Both the position numbers and the translations under genes were made by a program. DNA of 64,000 bases from Dendrolimus kikuchii (Eukaryota > Arthropoda > Insecta > Lepidoptera > Lasiocampidae). The stretch's first letter is position 1; the number at the start of each line of letters is the position of its first letter. The stretch is from assembly GCA_019925095.2 (NCBI GenBank), contig CM034406.1, forward strand, positions 18,022,888 through 18,086,887, given 5' to 3'. The notes beneath the pieces are model-generated. The model did not search any database. It worked only from the letters and a program-made list of their open reading frames with translations, and was not told the origin of the DNA. This document shows positions 1 to 10,700 of this stretch, in pieces.

Positions 1-123
1 TCGAGTTCGAAACGCTGCGGCGCCCATGGCGCGCACTCGACTAGCGTGTGAAACGCCGTGTCGGGTGCGCCGCACTGGCGGCATTCCGGGGAAGGCAAGC
101 AACCCACAATGCGACACAGATAA

Positions 124-556
124 ATTGAAAATATCTAACATCTCAACACTACTCAACCAATATCGTTCAAGACATTTCTTGTATTTTTTGAGCTTTTTTT
201 TGTTTGTTTTTGAGGCGAGGGAAAATGCTTAACCGATTTACGCACAAACTGGGTCGTTGCTAGGGGAACGACACGCGTCGGTCGGGGGCGATAACACTGC
301 AGCAATAGTATGCTCTTGGCAGTGCTCCGTCCGCGATCGACGTCACGGAATAGTGTGGAAGACTCCGAGCGTTGCTGCACGAGCGAGCAACCCCAATACC
401 CACTAAAAACCCCCTCCTCCCTGTCGACCCTGCGCTTTTGTTTGTGTTGGAAAGGCTGAGATTTAGAACATAGTTACGCCCAGTCATTGAAAATATCCAA
501 TATCTCAACACTACTCAACCAATATCGTTCAAGACATTTGTTGTATTTTTTGAGCT
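124..556 (+). repeat. Pair of 71-bp direct repeats flanking 291 bp
   Basis: Positions 124-194 and 486-556 match at about 68 of 71 bases. The 291 bases between them are GC-richer and not recognised. Too long for a normal target-site duplication; could be ends of an element or a local duplication. Confidence 0.7.
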
Positions 557-566
557 CTACCAACTT

Positions 567-794
567 CAGCACGTTCGTTCAGTAGTTCACAGCACCCAAA
601 ATGCTCCGTCTGCCGTTCCACAAGGCGAATCGCGGTTGTTACGGTCGTGATTTTCGCTCACGAAGCGCTCACAACGGTCCATGCCAAGAGGTGGGTCGAA
701 TAACGGTTCCACTGGAGTTTACGATTGTGACAGCCGCAAGCAAGTGGAACGGAAAAAATCGCGGTCGTTGTTAGCTACTAGTGGAACGCGCTGT
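567..794 (-). mobile_element. MITE family F, copy 1
   Basis: A short inverted-repeat element read in reverse. Ends carry the family F signature (GTTCAGTAGTTCACAGC... and ...GCTACTAGTGGAACGC). The inside shows the CACTTGCTTGC / GTGGAACGG pattern seen in three other copies. Confidence 0.65.
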
Positions 795-818
795 GAATTT
801 CTCAAAACTATATACATA

Positions 819-1150
819 CAAAGAGAGTTGGTCTGAAAGAGTGTCGGGGTGAAGGTAAGGAAAGGAATGCTCCGGTGGGTCGGGCATGTGGAAAGAATGA
901 CTAAACAGATATACAATGCAAAAGTGGATGGATGCAGAAGTCGTGGAAGGCCACGACACACCTTCCATGATCAAATTGATCGTGTACTAGCCACCTGCTA
1001 GTGTCAGGAGCCTTAAGAACAGACGAGCTTGCATGACAAGAGTTATGAATGTCAGAGGCAAGTGAGGTGTGTAAGAATAAGCCTAAATGGCACTCTGTTG
1101 TTCGTGCCTGCCCCGCAAGGGAACTGGCGTGAAGTTATGTATGTATATAC
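819..1150 (+). mobile_element. LINE family G, 3' end, copy 1
   Basis: A 5'-truncated non-LTR element. It encodes pieces of the shared C-terminal reading frame ([25 protein letters not shown]) but is broken by small indels near 990 and 1055. It ends with the family's TATGTATG tail. Confidence 0.75.
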
Positions 1151-1447
1151 ATAGTTTCCGTACAATATGTTTAGTGAATGTATGAACTGCTAAGTCAATG
1201 TAATACTTTCATTGCCATATTATGTTTTATCCATGTATTGGAAAGTGCCATTTGCATTGAAACCAAATTGAAAAACTTAATTTTGCATGGTGACCAGTGA
1301 TGTTTCTATTAGGTATTCGAAAATAAGTTAATGTCATCTATATTCTGTATTACAATAATGTAAGATTTAATGTATTCTAAATATTTACCAATAAAAAAAA
1401 TCAACAAGGATTATATATAAACTAAAACTTAATAAAAGGAACGTCCG

Positions 1448-1509
1448 CGCGATATCGCGTGAACAACACAATTTGGCGAAGTTTACAACACGCGATATCG
1501 CGTGAACAA
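1448..1509. repeat. Two copies of a 19-bp motif with CGCGATATCGCG palindrome
   Basis: CGCGATATCGCGTGAACAA occurs at 1448-1466 and 1491-1509. Each begins with a perfect 12-bp palindrome in otherwise AT-rich DNA, about 100 bases beyond the RpL6 poly(A) signal. Confidence 0.8.
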
Positions 1510-1590
1510 AACTTCGTTAAAATAGAAAACGAACATATTAAAACTATTGACCTAAGGGGGGAAATGAAATAAGCAATTAAGTCATAGGTG

Positions 1591-1596
1591 TTTATT
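1591..1596 (-). terminator. RpL6 poly(A) signal AATAAA
   Basis: A canonical AATAAA on the minus strand lies 16 bases past the TAG stop. The 3' UTR is therefore very short, as expected for a ribosomal protein mRNA. Confidence 0.75.
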
Positions 1597-1611
1597 GACA
1601 TAACTTATAAA

Positions 1612-1773
1612 CTAGAAGCGCAGCCTGTGCGGGAACTGGCTGGAGCGCAGTCCAAAGGCAGACTTGAGATATCCTCTGAGCGCCTTCTTGTCCTGCCTCT
1701 TACCGATCGCTTTCACCACCGCTTCATCCACCAACTTCTGGTCCGTTTTGCGCTGTTCTGAAGGAACGTATTT
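1612..1773 (-). CDS. RpL6: RpL6 coding exon 5 and stop
   Basis: Encodes [18 protein letters not shown] to [10 protein letters not shown] and the TAG stop (1614-1612). The acceptor is GTTTCAG. The EQRKxDQK pattern matches the human eL6 C-terminal region. Confidence 0.96.
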   Translation of the reverse strand, partial: KYVPSEQRKTDQKLVDEAVVKAIGKRQDKKALRGYLKSAFGLRSSQFPHRLRF

Positions 1774-4700
1774 CTGAAACATTTTTAACAAATATTAGAT
1801 AGTTATTAAAAGAAATAATGCTCTAAAACCGCGTTTTCACAATAAGAGTTGACTCAGACCGAGTGCACTCGGATATCTACTCGAACGATACTCGTATTAT
1901 ATAAACACCTAATCCGAGCGTACTCGGACGCCGGCATCTAATCCGAGTAGACTCGGACTCTGCTCTATTTTTCGAGCTCACTCGGATCATTTTTATGAAA
2001 ACAAAATGGCGACAACTAAAAATTGTGCGTTGTTTAATCTCAAATGATTTTTAAACGTGTTTTTATCTTCCTCTTCGACTTCACGAAGGAAATTATTTGA
2101 TGCACCCATTTGGTCACGTCTTAAAATCCATTTCCTTGTCCAAATTTTTTTCTCTCTTCGTTTTTTCCCCCTTTCGTGATTTTGAACATCCGCTATTAAC
2201 ATATCTGCTACAACTTCTATACTTCGCAGCAGCAGATCAGTCGACGACATCTTGATTGTCCAAAGAGACAAATGACCACAATACGAGTGCACTACTATCG
2301 TGTGTAAACCACTATCTGTGTACACTCATATGAAGCCGACTCGTACGAGTGTACTCGGTCCGAGCCAACTCTTATTAATGAAAACGCGGCTTTACTCCGA
2401 CCTATCCTCGACTCTTAAGCTTCTTCAGACGACGAATGTTGGAGTTTTCGAACACCAGGCGAAAGTTAGATTTATGTAACAAAAGCTGATGCATAATCTT
2501 TGACTTATGATGCGCACTAACTAATGTTTCTTTTTATTTAATTCAATAGGTAGCGAGATACTTAAATCGTAAGTCGTAAAAATTGTATCCGCTTATAACT
2601 ATGGAGTTGAAAATTTTGAAAACCCAAAAGTAAAAAAAAAGAATTATTTGAACATCTTCAGGTACTTCTTGAGATGTGATTTTTAATGAAGATTTTTTTT
2701 AAGCTTTCTTATCCAAATGGTAGACATTCTCCTTTATGTAACTGTCTTAATTTTTATGGTCTGCAATACTCGGCTAATTTTATACAAATTTTAAAAATAC
2801 TATTGACAGCAAAATATCACCTTCTTTCATTCGTTTGAGTTCAGCAGACAGGCAGAAAGCTCACCTGATAGAAATGGTTATCATCACCTATGGACATCCA
2901 TAACACCAAGTGCTACCAATGCGCTGCCGCTCTCACACCTTATCAATTTCAAGAGTTTGCCCCATATAGGGTGGAGGAGCAAGGTGGAATGCTCCTCCAT
3001 CTCAAAGGAAGATCTTCCAGCGATGCTATTGCTGTTCCTTGCAGGCCTAGGCCCAACTCTATTGTTGGAATTTGTATATATTACCTTTGTACCTTTCAGG
3101 AATAGTTTGCGACCTCAATTATTGCATAGCGCCATCTATTGGCTTGTAAGTGTTCCACTACAAATTCTTAACAAGCCTTAAAATATAAAAGTACAATAGT
3201 ATAAAAATACATGGCGGACATACCTCTTTCTTAGTGGCGAATATGTCCTCGCCCTGCTTGCGCTTGACGCTGCGTTTAGCGATCTTCTTGTTCTTCTTGA
3301 AGTAGGTATCGTCCAGATGGGGGGGCAGCTGGAAATCGCCCAGGTCCACCCTCGTGGAGGTGCCGATCACGTAGCGTTGGGGAATACGGCGTAGGGGGCA
3401 CGAGTTGAACTGGAAATAGTAAATAAAAAAGTTTTAAACCATTATTTCTCAAACCATAATACAGATAGATTTTTTTTTTATTGCAGGAATTCAGCAGACA
3501 GGCAGACAGCCCACTTGATGGAAAACGGTTACCATCGCCTATGGACATTTGCAACACCCAAGGTGCTACAAATGCGCTGCTGCTCTCTTAAGGGTCACTA
3601 ATGCCGAAACACAACTCAAGGTTGTTATGGCGACATACTTTAGTAGCCATCCAGTCGGGTAAATGCCCTACCACCTGGCTGTGACTTGTTTTGTCGCCTC
3701 TTACGACAGGCCGCCCCAACGCAAAAAATTGTGTTCTTTCTCTTTCCTGCACGGATAGAAATAGATAGATAGACAATACTTTACTGCTCACCAAATAAAC
3801 AATTCAAAAAAACAAAAAAATGTATGATTACAATATTGTCATGGTAAAAACAAAAGGCGGCCTTATAGCTTCAAGCAATCTCCTCTAGGCAACCTAACTT
3901 GAAGAATAAATAAGTAAAAAATTAAACTAATCTGGCGATGTAGGTGGTGCGAAGCATTAGATGGTAAGTAACTTCAATACATAATTAAACTATTTTATAA
4001 GATACCTATTTTATTACTTAACAGAATAAGAAGAATTAGGCATAATTATTTAAGGAGAACTAATGTTAACTGAGTAAGTTCTTAAATATAAGCAATATTT
4101 TGGCTTCTCTAACAGTAAGGAGAGGTAATACTTTCCCCTTTATAAATTCCACTGATTCATATCTATAATTATAAAACTCTAAACATACCGTGTCTGTACA
4201 TTGAAGCCATTTAAAAAAAAAACAACTGGAATACACTATATAAAAAGATGAAGAACACAATGCAATTTTTCTTAGATTTTGTCTCTGTTTATCTGTTTGT
4301 TCCGGATTCACATAAAAACTACTGGGCTGATTTTGATGCGGTTTTCGTTGATCAACAGCAAATCCTAGACTTAAAATAATAATAATCGGCAGACAAACAC
4401 ACAAATTGTATATCCCCAAATTAAGCAAGTTACACTTGTGTTATGGGTAATATACAACGGACTATTCTGGGGCCGATCCCAGACACCCAGACCATAGTAA
4501 ATAACAGAGAAAATACGTTTCCGAAATTTACTATACCAGGAATCGAACCCGGAGCCTCTGCGTTGCAGTGAGGTACGCCGGCAAAGGCTTAGCCCGCTCA
4601 ACCACAGAGGCCGTCAAATGTGCGCTACTTTTTACCTCGAGATTTCCGCGGGAATTTTTCTGGGAATGATTAAAAATGACCAGATTGAAAAAAACATTTG

Positions 4701-7700
4701 GAATTCTAAAGTGATTTTTTCGCTGATCGATAGCAAATTTTATGTAATAAAATGTGTGATACTTTTTATCCCGGGAATCCCACGGGAATATTCCTGGGAG
4801 CGGTTTGAAGTTGTTCAGGTGCATAAAAATTAACTTTTTCCGAAACAATTTTCACTAATATGATAGCTTACATTATTTAAAAATAATTTTTTAAATGCTG
4901 TGTTACTTTATGTCCCGGCAATCCCACGGGAACTTCAAGTCAATTGTGGATGAAGTCACAGGCATATCCTAGTTGTAAATAATATATAAATACAAACAAT
5001 TCACCACATGGTGCTGGGACACCATCGTGCCAAAACCTGCACATTGAGATAATTATTGTATCAAATTTGTCAATCTAGTTTGGACAAGTATGCAGAGTTC
5101 TTAAAATAAGTGGAGAAGCTTATGGCCAAAGAATCTTTCTGGGCTGTTATTATAAATATGTAAAGAATGCTTACTGCAAATGGTCCAGTGACAAGGAGAA
5201 GTCCGCTTGGCAGAACTCCAACAAGTACAACCCTCTTGCCTGAATGCCTGCCGGCGAGTAGGATGCATACAGTGCCCGGAGTGAGGTTGGGCCTCGTTCT
5301 GCGCACGTGCTTGCTAAACGTTTTATGGTGGGGACGGGTCTTGATCCTAGAAAATTTAAAAAGTTATAGATAACAGATTACAATCCTCTACAAGTTAAAT
5401 GACATTATAATTTTTTTTTATGTTTAAGACTTGGCAACTAGGCCTTTATGCCAGGCGCCGTTGTATTGTAGGCTACAATAGACGTCATTCAAGGAAGTTC
5501 TTGTGAAAACTCGAAAGGCCACATTTGGCTATATAGTTCACATTTCTCGCGAAAACACATAATTACTACTCAAAAACTATTAATATCCCACAACTATTGT
5601 TCATTTTAGAGTAATTTTACATATTTTTAGAAAATAAAACTGCAAAGCACAACGTCCCCTTTCAGTTCCCGCCAAAAACTCTCATTATAAAATTCTAACA
5701 ATACTGTCTGAAACATTGAAGCTATTAAAAAAAAAACATACAACTGGAATACATTATATAAACCATGGAGAACACTGCATTTTTTTTTAGGCTTTCTTGT
5801 CTGTTTGTTTGGTATTTCCATAAAAACTACTGGGCCAATTTCGATGTGGTTTTCGCAGGAAATTCTGAGACTTAAAATCTGCACTATTTTTTATGTGGGA
5901 AAACGGCGAGATTAAAAAAAAAGTGGAACTCCCAATGTGATTTTTTTCACTCATCAATAGCAATTTTTATGTAATAAAATGTGTGATTTTTTTATCCTGG
6001 GAATTTTCCCGGGAGCAGTTTGTAGTTGTTAGTGTAGGAAACCTACATAGACACTGGCTGTATGGAAGCCTAATTATTTTATTATAAACCCATGTGTCTA
6101 ATAATATTGTCAGTCGCTATTGAACTGTTGATGTGAAATATTATCTGCTATTCAATTAATATAAAATATAATCCAAGTGAAGTGCAGTTTTCATTTTATT
6201 CCCAGTTACTCTTCTGTCATGGGTGGACTTTGGGAGGCAGCAGTTAAAGATCCATAGGTCGCTGGTTCATATCCGGCTCGAAGGACCATGTTTAAAACTT
6301 ATAGTTCAGCAGACTGTAATTTGCTCAGCTGGTGTATGCACATACATCTATATAAAATTTCATTTTATATAGATGTATGTGTACTGCACTTCACTTACGA
6401 CTATATTTTATATTAATTGAATTGCAGATAAAATATTTCACATCAACAGGTCAATAGCAACTGACAATATTATTAGACACATGGGTTTATTCGTTGATGG
6501 CCTCTGTGGTTGAGCGAGCTAAGCCTTTGCCAGTGTACCTCACTGCAACGTAGGGGTTCCGGGTTCGATTCCTGGTATAGTAAATTTCGGAAACGTATTT
6601 TCACCGTTATTTACTATGGTCTGGGTGTCTGGGATCGGCCCCAGAGTAGTCAGTTGTATATTACCCATAACACAAGCGTAACTTGCTTAATTTGGGGATA
6701 TACATTGTGTGTGTTTGTCTGCCGATTATAAATAAAAAAATAAAAAATTATTAGGCTTCCATACAGCCAGTGTCTATGTAGGTTTCCTACAGTTAGGGTG
6801 CATAAAAATTAGCTTATTCCAACACATTAGATTGTTTTTAAAATGCCGCGATACCTACTTTGTGTCGTGGGAATTTCAAGTCAAGTGTGAATGAAGTTGC
6901 GAGCATATCCTAGTATTCTAATATAACACTAATAACTAATATACTAACAAATATTTATTTGCCAATTGTTTCTATCTTAGAACAGAGGATATTAGAACTA
7001 ATGAAACAGACCCTTATGAAATAGGTGTTGCTGTCTCATAATAAAACCTGGTACCAGTTTCAGGTGCAAACCTCAAATGACTGAATCAAAGTTTTATCCT
7101 ATATATATACCCATTTCATACAAATCCTATATAAACAGAGTGAGACAACAACAATAAATCGTTTTGTTTTACAATTCAACAATTAATTTACCAAACACAT
7201 GTCGAAGCATCCTGAGAGCACGACCGAAACTGTCACAACATACATACATACATACATAACTTCACGCCAGTTCCCTTGCGGGGTAGGCACGAACAACAGA
7301 GTGCCATTTAGGCTTATTCTTACACACCTCACTTGCTTCTTTGACATTCATAACTCTTGTCATGCACGCTCGTCTGTTCTTAAGGCTCCTGACATCACTT
7401 TCTGCTAGTACACGATCAATTTGATCATGGAAGGTGTGTCGTGGCCTTCCACGACTCTTGCAACCATCCACTTTTGCATTGTATATCTATTTAGTCATTC
7501 TTTCACATATATGTGATACACAACATACATCTATGTGATAAGTAAGAGTCTTAAAGGTTTAATGGTTGGTTTGTTAATCTTGCTATTCATTTACTTATCT
7601 AACCATTATTAGAAATTTGACATTATTCATATAGAACATATGTCAAATTTTAACCAGTAGCAAATGAATGTTTAGTAAGTTATAAGAATGATCCATAAGA

Positions 7701-10700
7701 AGAGCAGCTAATGCTAATGACCAGACAGTAATCCAATATCCTTCTGTGTAATATATTATAGATATTTTGATCATACATGTAAATTAAAATACATGATGAA
7801 ATAAAAACTGTTTTTGACCAATATTAATTACCATTAATTTCATTATGTTTGTTGTAACATAGATTAAGAGCAACAAAAGTACATAATTTAAACCAGTTAG
7901 ATCGACCATTGTCAATCTTATTTTATAGGAGCCTACATACATATATTATATGTGCTGTGGGTTGCAAAATTTTTCAATTTAGGCATTTTTCTACTACTAG
8001 AATACACAACAAAGGCCTACAACACACCTGATGGAAATTCGTAATGTTGTTTATGTATATTTGTAACATCAGAGGTCTTGTAAATCCATTATATTTTACA
8101 AATAGACCGACTTACAGAAGATTGGTGAGCCGTGGGTTAAGATTCAATGTATTTTGATGGGAAGAAATAGAAAGAGACCCTATTTTAACTTTACAATGGC
8201 CTTTAGCAGCGTTATAATTATATTTTTCAGATATCTGATACATTTACTGTTATAAAATATTGAATTAATATATCAATTTATGCTATTCACTCTCCACTCA
8301 GCATACTAGGGTGTCTGTGCATATATATTTTATTGGTTTTGGTATATTGTAGCTACTTTAGAATAGAAAATACTTTATTGTACAATCAAGTTACTGTACA
8401 AATTACAGTACATGAAAGCAGTTTAAAAATAGGTACAGGTTATACTTGCACATTTATTTATTATTTGAGATATAAAGTTAACTTTGGGTGGTTATAAAAA
8501 AAAAACCACGAACTCTAAGGCGGGCGCTCCGCTTTGCACCCGCCTTAGCCTTCTAACCTATATTAAAAAAGTTCGAATCTGTTCATAATAAATATATGTG
8601 ACATATATCTATACCCCACCCATAAGTACAAATGGCAGTCTTATCGCTGATCGTGATCTCTTCCAGACAACCTTGGGAAAGAGAGAGAAATACGACACAA
8701 AACTAGGGCAAGGTTTTTGTTGCACAATATTGTAAAAACATTTATAGTATACATACAGACGCATTTACATACAAACATACTTAAATACATCAAGATACTT
8801 ATACTTTAAGTTAATAAGTCATGGTAGCATAATACGCATATAGCTTAGTACGCATCCTCAAAGGGCGAGGGTTCGATCCTGGCCAGAACGCATGCACCAC
8901 TTAGACAGTTTTCTGACCAAATGTGCATATTGTTACAATTAACACACGCTAACAACGATGATGGAAAACATCATGATGCAACCTATAAATCGAGAAAACC
9001 GATGTGTCAAACCTGCCAAGCCGCCTTGGACAAGCATTGCGGGTATATTGTCCGTTCTCCTATAGTGGGAGGCTCGAGCCCAGCAGTGGGACAGTTATGG
9101 GCTGTTATAGTTATTATAACTTATACTTTACTATTTTTGATACTTTATAGGCTGGATATATGATTATGCTGGATACAGATCATGTCAGCATTTATTAAGA
9201 ACAAATTGTAACACATAAGATTATATTATTATATGAATAATAACAACATACTTGTCTTGAGTGGGATAGAAAGATCTCCTGCGTTTGAGCAACACAGTAC
9301 GGGTGCCTCCATTTTTCTCTCCACCAATTTGCTTGACAACTACTAAGGGCTTCTTTGCCTTCACTGCCTTAGGGTTCTTTTTGCCGACAAACTTGTATTT
9401 GGCCTGAAAAACAAAGTTTTGTGTGGTCAATTTGGGGAATCTGTAAGAACAGGTATAAACACTCAAATATTGAAAAATCACAGGACAAGAGGACTATCTT
9501 TTGTTTTGGAAATCCATTACATTAATGACCAGTTCCCATATTTTCCTAACCGTTAACTGTTTAAATTGGACATAAGCTCCATACAAATAATGTCAAATTT
9601 CAACCAATGGTAAGACAAGTGAATGACTAGTATGATAACGAAATTTGCCATAAATTATCTTCTGGGCAAATAATATTGTCCTTAAGGAGATGTTTCTCAA
9701 GAAATCACATATGTACACTTATTTATTTATTTATTTAAGCACAAAACAGATTACAAACATTAAAAATGAATCAATAACAATGTAATATATAGGGCTAGAT
9801 CATAATCCAAACTATGTGCTAATTAAACGAACAACAAAGTAGATATTCTTTTGAAAGTTGTTCATATTTATTTTGCAAATAATATGAGTGAAAAATCGAC
9901 AATAGATATTAATACCGATTGTGTGAGAGAACTATTTGCATTTATTCATAAACTTAAATTGACTAGAATTAAAAATATCAATGTACGCATTTAATTTGGT
10001 GAGTTCATTATAAAGGTGACTCATGCGAACCAATGGATTGAAATAAGAAGTATTATTACACTTGAATGTTAAATGGACATGGTGGGTAACTAACATTAAA
10101 TAAGTTTAACTTAAACCAAGTTCGGGTGCAGTAAATTTATGGGGCACATTTATTTATTATTTGAGATATAAAGTGAATTTTGGGTGGTTATTAAGAAAAA
10201 CCATGAAGGCACAAGGCTAAGACAGGAACTCTGCTTCGCTTCACTCTTGCCTTATAACTTATATTAAAAAGTCCAGTTCTGTTCATAATAAATAAATATA
10301 TAACTATACCCCAGCCCCATGTTGGCACATTATGATTTAAAGTGTTTAGTAAAATTCCTAAAAGTATGAATTGTCTATTAAACATTTAAAAACTCGATGT
10401 TGAACATCCATTACAATGTAAAACTGGCATGGTTAAATATTTAAAAAATTGATCTAACAATTTAAAATTGTTATTCAGGTGCCTTAACAACAAACGAGCG
10501 TGCATGACAAGAGTTATGAATGTCAAAGAAGCAAGTGAGGTGTGTAAGAATAAGCCTGAATGGCGCTCTGTTGTTCGTGCCTACTCCACAAGGGAGCTGG
10601 CGTGAAGTTATGTATGTATATGTTATTTAGGTATATAAAAAACCGAAGTATCTTTTTAATGACAGAGTTTATTGTTCAATTTAAGTTTTGCGAAACATTA

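Larger units (their letters stand above)
5660..6913 (+). mobile_element. Repeat family D, copy 2, interrupted by a MITE
   Basis: Same modules as copy 1. A 759-bp inverted-repeat element is inserted at 6033-6791. Removing it restores the family sequence (AGTTGTTAGGGTGCATAAAA against AGTTGTTCAGGTGCATAAAA in copy 1). Confidence 0.65.
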
